In this document: piece by piece, positions 12,287 through 25,133 of the stretch
Numbering within the stretch: position 1 is the stretch's first letter
How the letters are laid out: every line of letters begins with the position of its first letter
Assembly: GCA_012295275.1 (NCBI GenBank)
Contig: CM022665.1
Coordinates: forward strand, 22,795,002 to 22,842,501
Direction: 5' to 3'
Source: Chrysomallon squamiferum
Lineage: Eukaryota > Mollusca > Gastropoda > Neomphalida > Peltospiridae
DNA: 47,500 nucleotides
The notes under the pieces: model-generated
What the model saw: the letters and a program-made list of their open reading frames with translations, nothing else
Databases searched by the model: none
What the model was told of the DNA's origin: nothing
Translations under genes and position numbers: made by a program

Positions 12287-14201
12287 TGTTAAATAGTTTA
12301 TAAAATATCATAACCTCAAGGAACTGACGAGCTGAAATTATGCTTTATCCAAAAGCTCATATATTTCAAACAAACTTTAAAAGGACTGCTGTGTGTACGT
12401 GAGCATGTGCGTGTGCGTGCAAAACGAATGAATTTTACCTAATTACGGACAAATCGGAGAAAACTTTTGAAATAAAAAGTATTTTTACACATATGTGCAA
12501 ACGAATTAAATTAAATAAATGAATAAATTAATTAAAATAAATCTATAAAAATAAATAAGCAAAATAAGTGAAAGTGACAATAAAATCGTTCAGAAGTCCT
12601 CAACTTCTTTACACATGCGTTTTCAAACAACGTGTATCAAACGTAGATTAAATCTGTTTTGATTTTTTCGGATCAGACGTATCTAAGTAAAAGCTGTAAA
12701 TTTACACCCGTTGTTATTAAATATTAAAATATACGATAATGGTTTCTTTTCATGACAGATGATGTTATTCGCTTCTGACTGAGGCTGTCATTAAACCTTT
12801 GTTGACCAAGGCTATGTATAATTTCGTTATTTTAATAGCATTAAGTATACGCATATACTAAATGTTTTCATATTCTGTGTGTCTTTCAGGTGAGTGTTAC
12901 TTTTCTATACTGCATCTACCAATTTTCTGTAAAGACAAAATAATATTTTTTTGTGTGTGTGTTTGTGACTGTTTATCATGCTCAGTGTGAAAGAGTGATT
13001 AAAATACATAATTACTTGCTGATTCTTGGATAATATATGTAATCGCGTATAAATTATGTTTAATCCTATATCAGTTTAACAGAATAAACACTTACATTTA
13101 AAAAAATGTGAAATACAAACCACATTAACAAGACTATTCCATTCGAAAACTATTCAAGATAATATGTACTAATTATAGTTTATTCAGCACAACCGGTTTT
13201 AGAGCACAGTCAGAAAAGTATGATTAAGAGATTACTGCCACTTTTTCAAATTTGTCTGTATCCCTGTAGTTATTATAACGTTCATTAATAGGCTTTGTTA
13301 GAAACTAGAATACAATATATTTCCATATGACTCAAGATAATGCGTGTATCATTTTGATTATTATAGCAGTTCAAATACATTGCACTAAACACTGACTGTT
13401 TACTGAACACATATTAACAGATTTGATTTATAATCTTTCAGTTTTAACTGTAGAGGCAAAAACTGTACTCAAAGCATTGATTCTTTTCCCACAGAAATAG
13501 AAACTACTTCTACTTTTAAACAAGGTTTAATCACTCAACTTTTTAATTAACTGCATTGTTCCAAATTTCAAGCAGCGTCATTTTTAATTGCAACTAATAA
13601 TGTGTAGGAGGTTCAGACACGTTTTTCAGATAACCAAATATACTTAAATGACACTTTGGTTGTTTTGCCTAATTACTACCAGTTGTTACCTTGAGTGCAC
13701 CTCATTATGGACAGTTACGTCAATGTTTGTAAAGAGTATTACGCCAATAAACAGGTTTAGTAGCATATATCTTAATCAAACCCATACAGGTGTTGCACCA
13801 TTCCGTTGAATAACGACTTTAACTTCTCAGGAAGTCATAATGACGGTTATACTGTTGTTCCTAGATGTGTGTTTTGTAGAGGAATCAGTAGATTGGTAGG
13901 TAGGATTTATTTATAGCAAATAATATAGTATGTCTAAACATTAGTTACTTTTACTGGGCATGGATATGTATGTACTTTTCATATAATACCTTCTTAAATT
14001 TTGGAATGGACGCTATTTTTTTTGTTTTTTAAATTTTTATTTAGCTTTTGTTCTGTTCGATAAGTCTCTTTGTTTGAATAATAGCTATGATTTAAAAAGA
14101 ACAAAGTAAACATTTAGGAATGGAATATTTAGTAATTAGATATATCTTTTTCAGGTAACGTCTGTTGATGAAGAAAATAGACTAATGCAACATCTTTAAA
14201 A
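12287..14201. other. Intergenic DNA and likely 5'UTR of the receptor gene
   Basis: No coding region is seen. Acceptor-like sites (TTTTTCAG at about 14154, 48 bases before the receptor ATG, and TCTTTCAG at about 12890) suggest one or more non-coding 5' exons. The sequence is otherwise AT-rich with only short simple runs. Confidence 0.4.
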
Positions 14202-17200
14202 ATGACATCCCAGTCTGCATTTGCCTTCAGTTATATCCTTGTGATTACTTGGTTTTCTCTACCATGTATTACAAATGCAACTGAAAACTCCAGCTTTGTT
14301 GATTATGTACTATCTGAACACAAAAATGCTTGTAAATCATACAGATTATGCAGCTTTAACGGGACACAGAAACGGAAAGATCGTTGCAGTTTGTGTGCTC
14401 AATGTCGATGTGACGACGACTGCATGCGATATGATGACTGCTGTGCAGACAAATACCTAAAACTTTTATCCACAAACAAGAAACCAAAGAGGAAAATAAA
14501 ATATACATGTCAAAGTGATGCATTTAAGCTAGTGTTATTTCAGAAACCAGTAATACTTTTCTTTTCGATAGCTCAGTGTTATTCTTATCATGATCCATTA
14601 TTACTGTCGCTCTGTGAACGTCCAGATAAAAGAGATCCATATTTAAACACGCCTGTTACTTCTCAAGTGTCCGGGGAAGTGTACAGAAATAAGTTCTGTG
14701 CCCAGTGTAATGGAGAATCAGAATACAAACTGTGGACGATTAGAGTAAACTGTAGTGTATCTTTGACTGTTTCATCAAAACTTTCGGGAGGCGAGGTACT
14801 GGATTATTTTATCAAGCATCCACAATGTTTCATTTCCTACAGTCCACCTAAATTCACGCAACTCAGAAGATGCTATGCAGAATCAAAAACTATAATTACT
14901 ACGTGTAACAAGACTGGACTTTGGCCTGTGTACAACCATACGATTTACAAAGCTTGTGGAACGTACACCAACCCTGTATTATTCATGAGTAATATATTCA
15001 AAAATGTATTCTGTTTTTACTGTAACTCCGAGAACTATTTTCCACCATCAGTAATCTGCAGATTTGAAACGCCGTATCCTTTCTCGGTGTTGATAGATCC
15101 GAGAGCAGCACAAAAAATTATTACCAAAACTCGGGAAACATGCAAGTGCAAGGACAATGAAGTATTTGACAAATTCAAGGTATGTACTAGAATTTTCGAT
15201 TCTTTACATTTATTAATAAGTTGGGTTCATTTGTTCATTTAGCTCAAGAAAACATTTGTCTTCTTATATTTTATTACAACAGAAAGCATACAACATCCAA
15301 GCCCTCATAATATTTTCAATCTTCGCTTTATAGCGCATACAAATGTTTAAGGACCCTGTATGTTGTACTAATAATAATTTCCTCTTGTTTTATTTTTCAG
15401 AAAATTTGTCGGCAAATGGTGTGCTCATTCGGACGTCGTTTAGAAGGAAAGCAGTGCATTTCTAGTTACTTTTCGGCGTCCAGTTTTCCTTACTCCTTTG
15501 AGGTGACTCTAAGACCAGTCGATGACATGTTTGCAAATTCAGACATACAAGCAAATGGATGGATTTCTTCGCTCCTGTCTAATATAACAGCGACATTCAA
15601 AGAAAAGATGAGAGGATATAAATTGCAAGTTCACAGATCAGTATTAAGTCTCGTCGCTACAAAATCTGAGAGGCCTACTCGAGTTTTAAGACTGATCTTT
15701 CTTGTGAAGTTTGTCCTGCTATCCGCAACTAACCTTGACGTCGTTGAGAAACTGTTAATAGATATTCGCTATTCGAGATGGCTCATTCCATTTAAAAATT
15801 CCAAGACAGAGATACTGTCTTCTGCCAGTATGACTCTCGTTGATAGCGTTCACACTGAACCACAGTTTAGAGTAACTGTTAACAAGAACTATTTATTAAT
15901 TACTTATGCAAAACAAACTGAACATGTGGTAAACGGATTCGCTGTTCTAGAGCCTCATAACTACACGATGATTACAGGATTACTGTTTTGCCCTCTTGTA
16001 CAAATAAATCTCAACGAAACCAGAAACTATTCACGTCAGGACCATACCTTGATGCTGGTTGCAGACAATATAATTTTAAATTCCGAAGAATTTCTTATTT
16101 CAGATGATGGGAGAGTGAGCATATGTCAGCAAATTGTTACCGGGATCAAGACATGTCCTTCGCTACCTCCTGGAGCTATATTTACCAAAAACTATTTGAT
16201 TGTATCTATAACATGTCAAGGAATATCTCTTATTTGCTTGTTTTTGACTTTAATTGTTTTCTTCGTATTCCCATCAATGCGAACACTTCCTGGTAAAATA
16301 ACTATAGGACTAATTTTCACGTTATTTATGTCAGTTGGTCTTCATTTATTTGGAATAGCGCGTATAGAAAATGCTGTAATGTGCAAAGTCATTGCATTAT
16401 TAACTCATTTCTTTTTAACAAGTTCATTTACTTGGATGGGAATAAGCTCGTTCCACATGTATCGTGTATTTAAGGACATACTAGCAACGAAAACGTCGAA
16501 ATCGTGTGAAAAGAAGACATTCAGAATATACCTTTTGATCAGTCTTCTTATACCTACTGGAATCAACGTAAGTGTTATTGGGATCAATTACGCAGTAAAC
16601 GGTCCTAGAGACATAGGCTATGGAAATGGCCTATGCTATGTTTCAAACATATACAGTGTGGTAATGGCAGTTCTTGTCCCTGTTACAATTGTCGTGCTGT
16701 TTAACTGCGTTTTATTTATTTTGACAATTGTGTCCCTTCGGAAAATGTCGCGCGAACGCAGGAACCTGACCGGCAAGAAAGAAAACATCTACCTCTATAT
16801 CAAACTAGGTACTCTGACGGGACTCAACTGGTTATTTGCCTTTATAGCTCCGCTGTCAGGAATACAGGCATTGTGGTACGTATTCACAGTCCTGTGTGGA
16901 TTACAAGGCTTGTACATCTTCATAGCTTTTGTTTGCAACAAACGTGTATTAAGGTTATTCAAAGAAAAATACCAGAAACTAGGAAAGCAACCAGTAACGG
17001 GTTCAACTAAGACGACATCCACTACTGGAAGTAAGAGATCACCTAGTGTATCTGAAATTAATAGATCACGAAATATACCAGAAAATAACAGATCACCAAA
17101 TGCCTCTGAAATTAGCATATCACCAAAAATATTTGAAAATAACAGATCACCAAATGTTTTTGAAGCTGATGGCACAGCGAATCAGTTTGAAGAACTCAAG

Positions 17201-17251
17201 ATCAAAAACTTTTGCACATCTGAAAAATATATGCAAACTACAGATTTATAA
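14202..17251 (+). CDS. Secretin-like 7TM receptor with somatomedin-B-like N-terminus (Mth/adhesion-type)
   Basis: Exons 14202-15179 and 15401-17251, joined in phase 0 (AAG|GTATGT to TTTTTCAG|AAA), encode 942 aa. A hydrophobic leader (residues 1 to about 26) is followed by nine cysteines at 44-81, including a CRCDDDCMRYDDCC segment like the core of a somatomedin-B domain. Then comes a roughly 500-aa Cys- and N-glycosylation-rich ectodomain. Seven membrane spans lie near 590-616, 624-646, 653-679, 700-723, 739-773, 790-812 and 815-839. Cys654 (start of TM3) and Cys738 (loop 2) match the conserved disulphide. HFFLTSSFTWMGISSFHMY (TM3), LGTLTGLNWLFAF (TM6) and GLQGLYIFIAF (TM7) are signatures of the adhesion/Methuselah branch of class B. 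I see no GPS cleavage motif before TM1. The ligand is unknown; coupling to G proteins is expected from the family. Confidence 0.88.
17036..17170 (+). repeat. Five in-frame 27-bp repeats in the receptor C-tail
   Basis: Five tandem 9-residue units (RSPSVSEIN, RSRNIPENN, RSPNASEIS, ISPKIFENN, RSPNVFEAD) lie in the cytoplasmic tail after TM7. Each carries a Ser-Pro or Ser-Arg dipeptide that could be phosphorylated. The units have diverged at many bases while staying open in frame, so the array is not brand new. Confidence 0.9.
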
Positions 17252-17296
17252 TTATGCTCTCTGGCTGATATACCTGCAAAAACCTGCATAAATCAA

Positions 17297-17302
17297 AATA
17301 AA
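17297..17302 (+). terminator. Polyadenylation signal of the receptor gene
   Basis: AATAAA lies 46 bases after the TAA stop, giving a short 3'UTR. It is the nearest signal downstream and the likely end of the transcript. Confidence 0.6.
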
Positions 17303-18640
17303 CGTATGTAAAAGCATATCTTACTTAATACTAATTCGTCAAAATAACGACAATATTTGTTTTACTTAAAAAACAAAAAGTGTAAACATTAAGTCAGAAT
17401 GAGTGTGAAGCTACGTAATTAGGATCTGTCTATGTTGGTGAGTGGCGGTATAGTATAGTGATCTGCAGATAGTTTTTATTGTAACTTAAAACATTACTTT
17501 AAAAAATGCCTTCTGATACATGCATGGTGTTCTCAAAATGAAATATATTAGGTAAATATATTTGACTTTTGATTATTTAATCTGCACAAAGCTTGACATA
17601 GCTTATAATAATGTAGATTTTAGCGATAGAGGAGGTAGTCAGTGATAAAGATGAATAAATAAAGAAGGGAAACATACACATTTCATATCAGTGACTACTC
17701 AAACGAAACTGATAGCTTATAGGAGACAATGAGATGTAAACAAATTAACATAACTATTAATGGTGACACTGAGAAAGCATTCCAGATAATGACAAATGTA
17801 ATTAGATTTTACCTGTGGTTGTACCAATTTGATCTTGTTTTGCGACGTTTTATCATTACATGAAAGTATCATTGTATGTACATAATAATAATAAAAAATT
17901 CTCACAAACACAGGCCACGCCTTGTTAGTAATGCTATCCTCAGTCTGCCGGAAAAAAAAAAAAAAAAAATAAAAATAATAATGATAATAATAAAGAAAAG
18001 AAATTATAAGAAAAGAAAAAGAAAAAAGGAAAGAAGAAATAATACCCATTCAACCGTCCCCCAAAACCGCCAAAGAAACACTTTGATGTTCTACAAACGC
18101 AATATTAGATCTGCTTTAATAAAGAAAATGACTAAAATACTGCCATCTGCATGTATTAATAATCAGTATACCCTTAAGTACATAGTCTTTAGTTATATAA
18201 TCCTTTTGATTTTTTTTTAGAAGAAACAACTTAATAGGATAATTATGATAATCAAAACATTTTAGAGAAGAAATATTATTACATCGTTCTTGTAGGAACA
18301 CGCTTCTATTTTTTTGAAATCATGATGTAAGGATAGTTAAGAAATTATTGTATAACCAAATAAGCCTAGAAACAGATTCCAGACATACATATATTTTTTA
18401 TTTATTATTATTATTATTATCTTCTTTTTTTTAATTTTTTTTTTATTTTTTTTTTATTTTTTTTACACAATATGTTATTTGTAAAACATTTTTATATATA
18501 TGATAACCAGATACAAATATACTGTCTAGATTATTTCGGATTAATATTCAGTAATATATGATAAAAACTACTGCAGTTTGAGGACTATGTCATTTTATTT
18601 GATGAAAACATTATTTTATTGCTACAGGTAAACATAACTT
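17303..18640. other. Intergenic DNA between receptor and duplicated array
   Basis: No gene is supported. It contains A-rich runs (17950-18030) and T-rich runs (18395-18475). Open frames here are Lys-rich or Phe/Tyr-rich products of these runs. Confidence 0.7.
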
Positions 18641-18754
18641 GTAGCCTTACAAATCGGTTCGTATATATATATATATATATATTCCTTAATAAAGCAACAA
18701 ATGCATGTTTTGTATCTGAATTGATTCTCATGAGACATCGAGAGATAAACAAAT

Positions 18755-18757
<3 letters not shown>

Positions 18758-18834
<77 letters not shown>
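18758..18834. repeat. (GA)n microsatellite, 3' side of unit A
   Basis: About 38 uninterrupted GA units. The same tract, longer, stands at the equivalent place in unit B (25826-25931), followed in both by the identical segment beginning GTTTTGTTTCTATTG. Confidence 0.97.
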
Positions 18835-18840
<6 letters not shown>

Positions 18841-18882
18841 TTCTATTGTATTGGACAGTTTCTAACGCTCGGACTAATGCAG

Positions 18883-18888
18883 TTTATT
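18883..18888 (-). terminator. Candidate polyadenylation signal, iGluR copy A
   Basis: TTTATT on the plus strand gives AATAAA on the coding strand, about 208 bases after the copy A stop. The same hexamer sits at the matching place in copy B, which supports it. Confidence 0.5.
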
Positions 18889-19095
18889 CACAGGAATTCA
18901 GAAACCCGAGAAAAAGGTTAGTAACAAGAATTTTAGTTAGAGAAAAGCGAGAACATACATTTGAGATCCAGTTTTCTGGAATGAAGATACAAACAAAAAC
19001 AAAAAAATAAATAAATAACAAAAATTATTAGAACCTCTTTAATAAAGAAAAGTCTGATTAATAAAAAAAAGTCCAAACTATCAAATAAAATACAT

Positions 19096-21684
19096 TCATC
19101 TTGTTGTTTTAGTTCCACTTTTCAATGTAAAAAGTTTGCACTTAACAAAACTAGAAACTACTTCAAGAATTAGAATCACAACTGCGAATCCTATTCCAGC
19201 AACGGACAGGATAAAAATACTTCTAACATCGCCAATTTTCAAAGATTTTTCTCGAACATGTTTTTCAGTACAGGGTTGTTTAAACCATTTCTTTTTTAAG
19301 TTAGCGAGAACTCCATTGTCGCTAAGATGAGATAATCTGTAGAAGAAGAACAAAGGAAACATGAACACTTTTGCAGTTGTTATAAATCCAAAAAATAATC
19401 AACACAATGTCCAGCATCGTCATCACCACCAGCAACAACAATAAGAAAAAACCCACAACACACACAAAAATAAAAAATATTTAAAAAATTCGAAAAGGTA
19501 TTATCGTATGAAATTCTTTGCAAAATAAAACTATATGTCAAAGCATTTAACAGAACAGCATGCCATTTACTATAATTAACACAAAAACGTCAAAATTCAA
19601 CTACTTCAATACATTTTATCCGTTCAATTTAAAATCATCGTGGTGCTTTTGGGGTTTTTTTTAATTAAATATTTTTCTACACTCACATTTTCTCAAAATC
19701 TTTGATATATGGTGATGCAGTAGGAACGCCGAAAGCAAGATGTTGCCAACTGAAAGGAGAATTCATGAAAACCAGCGAGCAGTGATTTCTTCTAAGCCAG
19801 GTGCCAAACATTTTACTGACGATCCATCCATATTTCCCTTTCAGAGTTCTTTGTATAATGTAGTTTTGATCAGCACTCAGGATACCTGGATCTGTCTGTA
19901 CTCTTTGCTGAATAGCAGTCCAAGCTTGCTTGACTTCTCCAGTCTTTGCTTTCTGAAAAGACAAATGACTAAACGTATTACACATAGACAGACAGACTGA
20001 CAGAAAGTCAGTCAGGTTGTCAGGCACACAGACAAAAAAGACACACTTAGAATATGTACATACAGATGAATGAACATGAGCTTAGGAATTTTGACTCACC
20101 TCCATTATTACACTGATGATTCCCTCGGAAAATATACCAAAGGTATATTCCCTGTTTACAGTAAGTTCTCCTAATGTTCTGAAAGGAACTCTGTATTTCT
20201 GGGCAGTCAGGTTTGCAACTAGATTCGATGTATAGCTAGCTGTGATGATAATCAAAAATAAACTCCAACAAGCAATGAGCAGTCTGCTCGAGGACGTTCT
20301 GGGATTTGTAGTTGTTGCTTGTAAAATAAAATTTAAAAGTAAGTGAGGCATCATGTGATGTAGTCAAGCAATCAAACTATATTGCTTTAAAAAGCTGTAA
20401 ATTGAAATTAACTATCAATAACTATATCGTTTTGAAAAGTAGAAATGAACTATTCTTGCTTTAATGAAAGGTGTTCATAATTTCCTTCTTCGGGGAATTA
20501 TAATTATTTCAGACGAAGAAAATACATTGAAAACGTTACTTACATTTATAAGTAAGGGATGCAAAAACAAACCAGAATGTTGATTTCAAATAAATCAAAA
20601 GTCTTCTGTAAGATACTCTCTCTCTTGGATGTGACTTTCTATATCCATAAAATTGCAACAAAGCAAAGAGAAGACAGAAAACTCCGGCTGAAATCCCAAT
20701 CAACACAAACACAATTGGTTTGAACTGTCTGATGTACGTATACCAGTAATCATCATTAAACTCGTCTCTTTTGTAGAGAACATCAACATCTTCAGATACT
20801 ACTGGTGGTTCAAGAAAATGCATCACTTTTGCCCGATCTTCGTGAACTGTCAAGCTGGCTATTTGTAAATCAGCTTCCTGTGACGTATATTTCACAATAG
20901 TTACAAACGTTTTTTGTTATGAAGATTTAATTTTAAAAAGAAATTGCATATACTGCATAATAAGCATAATTGAGGCAGCTCTAGCTTTCCAGTAGTATTT
21001 AAAATATATATAAAGCAAAACAAATTTAATAATGACGCCAAGATATTTTGATCTAGTTTCATTTTGTAATGATTAACTTTATTGTTTCTTGTAAATCTAG
21101 TCTGTATTCCATGAACGGCTCTAAAATTGTTCACGTGTAAAAAATTTGTGCTATGGTTGCCTTTGTGGAAACAGAAGAAGAGAAAGAAGAAAGAAAGAAA
21201 GAAAGAACAACAACAACAACAGAGAAGAGGCAGATGAAGGAGGAGATCCAAAAACGTGAATGGAGATGAAAAAAGATATGAAAATGCTTCTATAAAGAGT
21301 TTATTTAAGACATTCGGAACATCATTTTAGAATTGAAGTTGAAAACTATTTCCTCTTACTCGTCTTGCCATCATGCCAACAACTCCGGTCCACGAGCCAT
21401 TTTTCTTCACTCCCCATTGCTTATCTTCTGGTTCTTTAATTATGTATCTAGATATTACAAAACAGTTATGTATTATTTAGGATTTTGTTTTTCAGTTGTT
21501 TTAACTTCATTATGTCTGCCTATAAATTATACAAATAAAATTGGAGAGACAGATAAATCGACAGATAGATAAATATAAAGAGAGAAGAGGTAGACAGATA
21601 GAGAGATAGATAGGTAGGTAAATAGACATTTGTTTTCTTTTTAAATACGATATTTTTACAATTAACAATAAGAATACAGTTTAT

Positions 21685-21762
<78 letters not shown>

Positions 21763-23315
21763 ATCAGAATAATTTATAAAAGTAATGTATGAAGATACTG
21801 ATTATTTTGTATCAGATATTCTAACGTAATCGACTACTTACGTAAAATTAAGAAAGTTAGCCATTACGTTGAGTATATCTATGCTATATCCTTCGTAGGT
21901 AACGATTCCATTTTTATAAACAGCTGATGAGAAATCACCATCCTACGAATATTAAAAAAGATTTTTTTAATTTAAACAGTGGAAATATAATATTTTCTGA
22001 CAGATTGAAATAATAAAACTCATTTCAAAAACTGCAATGCGAACCCAAATGATGGAACGTTTCCAAATCACGTGTTCGAAAAATTCTTTGTGATACTCAT
22101 TTCATTAAATATAGGTTTGCACGTGGAAAGAGAATCTGTGTAAAGAAGATTCAAATTTAGAATTTGAAAAATAATGAATTATTGATCTACTATTTGCACA
22201 CATTAAACTAAGTCTTCGGAGACACGTAGCTTTTCTCGCTCATGTATGTGTCTCTGATAGACCTATTATTATTATTTTTGGTAATATTAAATATACCTAT
22301 ATTTTCAATGTTACCGTTTAAAATACATTTTGCAACAATAAAACATTTTGGGAAGATATCTATCCATTAAGAAAACTGAACGAATGTTAAGAACGGAGAC
22401 ATATTTGAAATGTTTCTAGTTAATAATATACGTTGAAAACAATAGCCATACTTACTTCTATTGTTAAAACAAGCAGCTGTTTTCCGTTGTATTTATATTT
22501 GATATTTGGAAAAATGTCGTCTGTTGTTACTGTGCAATGGTTTATCTGTACTTCTATCAGCGATGGGGACGGATTTGAACTCCTGATGGTAAATATTTTT
22601 ATATTATTCTTTGGACATCCGTCCTGAAACATAGACAAACTTTAAAAAGATCACTTTTAAATAGATGAAAAAAATCCCTTTTGGCTTTTGTTAAATAAAG
22701 ATACGCATTTCTAGCCGAAAGAATGACTCACAGTAGAACTATTTCGTACAAGAGAATGTGAACAAATACTGATGCATAAAGATAACCGTTAACAAAGGTA
22801 AGCCGTTGCCATGTGAAAGAAAAATTCATGGAAATCAACGAGTAATAAATTCTTCTTATCCATTTGATATATTCTTTATTTCTCTTTGCTGCATGTGTTT
22901 TGCATATGATGTTTCTTTCAAATACAATATAGGATGCCCACCTTTGAATATCGAGATTATTAAGGAGAAATAATATCGATATTTTCTAATTTGAAGTGGA
23001 CGCTTTGAATAATAAAAAAAGATAAAACAGTCGCATAAAATCTTAAGAAACAAAAATAAAAATTACTCATGAATAAACTAAAAATCAAGAAACAAGGAAA
23101 AAAGAAAAAAGAAAAATCCCAACAAAAAGAAACAGATTTCTATACCACGCTTAGTGATGAAACAAAAACTACATTTTCCAAATTGGTGGTCCACATTGTT
23201 ACACTGTTTTTACAGGAATCATCAGAAATTATAATCCACTTGGATCTGTGTCCATAATCCGATGTCCGATTGGAATTCAGATCGAAGTCGTTCACCTTAA
23301 CAAAACAAAGGTGTA

Positions 23316-23360
<45 letters not shown>

Positions 23361-25072
23361 AGCTTTTATACAAAAAATAACAGTAATTTTTAAAGAAAGC
23401 GAGAAAGAAATAGTATTGTAAAACTAATTACATAGATTTGTGATAAAATAACAAATTAGTTGTAGGAATAAAGTAACATGATTTTACTGATTATAGAAAC
23501 GTCTGTGGTTGAAGTTAGAAACAGTCATAAAATTAATATCATCATCACGATAATATAACAGTCATCATCATCATCATCGCCATCATCAATAACACCATCA
23601 TTACCAACATTATTATGTTCATCATGAATAGCATAATCATTATTATCAGCATAGTATCATGTAACTATCAACCTGTTTAAGGATAGCTGAGACAGATGTA
23701 CACTGTCCTATGAAGATGAAATTTAGATGGTCAGCTGTGTGGTACAGTTCATCGAGGAAGACTCGAATGTCTGTTTCCGAATCAAAATTGTCAACATTCG
23801 TCAGCTGAGCTAGTATCTGGAACTGAGTGTGGTCCAAGGCCGCAGACATACCGTGAACAATGTTTTCTGTGACACAAATGATGAAAGTGTAATCAGTAAT
23901 TCAAAATATCTATTGAACATTTTGCTTAAGAATACCTGAATTTTAAAAAAAAAATTATAATTATTTTAGTGATATTATAGTATTGATGTCCAAATGATAA
24001 ATCCGCTACCACCATTTTAGGGAAAAGGTAAAACATTTACAGCTTTATATAATATTCAGCTTTTAAAAACAAAAACAGTTATCAACAGGGAAGTACCGAC
24101 TGTTAAAATCCTGAGAATTAAAATATGTACTTAGGTTTTGAATACCAGTTTCGTATAATTATTTGATTTTTTCTGCCCAAACCAATTTAGCTTGAGCTGA
24201 AGAATTTTCTAATTTCTTAATAGAAAAAAAAAAAAAAAATAAAAAAGAAGAAAAAAGATCCATTTTGTTTATCGTGCTAGTGAATGCGTCTATGTGATGA
24301 ACGATCTTTCACTATTAAACTCACTGAAAAGACCAAGCGTTAGTAATATGATTATATTTTAAAACATAACTTAGAATTTTACCTCCAACATTGTCAAACA
24401 GTATGACGACACTTTTCCATGCCAGCTGACGTAACAGACAGGCAGAGGTTTTGAAGAGAAAATCTGAAGCGTTTTGTTCTTTTGGGTCACATCTATCGGT
24501 ACGAATCAAATAAGTATCTCCGTTTCCTTCATTCTGGCAAGCTTCAAATTAAAGAAAACAAGAATAATAAGACTTAAATATTGATATGTAATACCGTACT
24601 AATGCCATGGATATTTCGTGATGGATATTTGTTTGCATACGCATGCATTTACGTCTGTCTGTACGTATGTAGTTTAAGATCTTGAATATTCTCTGTCGTA
24701 TTTACGTCTGAATAGACTCTGCACATAGACAATATTCGGGATCAGGAGGAGAAAGTCGAATCACGACCTCACAAATACCGTCAGATGCCGGTGACGAGAC
24801 TCGAACTTATGGCATTCATTCGCCCGTATCCCGAAGGCGGATGGCGTTACTGTTGGGCCATCGAGACAACCTTGAAAATCATTGCTTCCCACGAAGCACG
24901 CCGTTCTTTGACTCTCGTGATTTTTGCGGGCATCTATTTTTTTTGTGAGAAACCTGGCACTGGCATGTATGTAGTTTAGGATTTTAAATATTCTCTGTCT
25001 TATGTACGTCTGATTAAAATAATGATACTTAAATATTAAAATGTAATACCGTACTAATGCCATAGATATTGC

Positions 25073-25133
<61 letters not shown>

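Noticed and set aside
18619-18921. ORFs with long Arg-Glu repeats here and at 25797-26018, 34614-34847, 36740-36925 and 44413-44781
   Set aside because: They are (GA)n/(CT)n tracts translated. The similarity between the first two comes from the duplicated DNA, not from protein constraint.
19740-20000. 86-aa plus-strand ORF repeated at 27104-27364
   Set aside because: It is the antisense shadow of iGluR exon 10, conserved only because the units are duplicated.
24785-24979. 64-aa plus-strand ORF and its 100-aa antisense partner in intron 1
   Set aside because: They run across the tRNA-derived SINE. The GC-rich SINE body explains the lack of stops.
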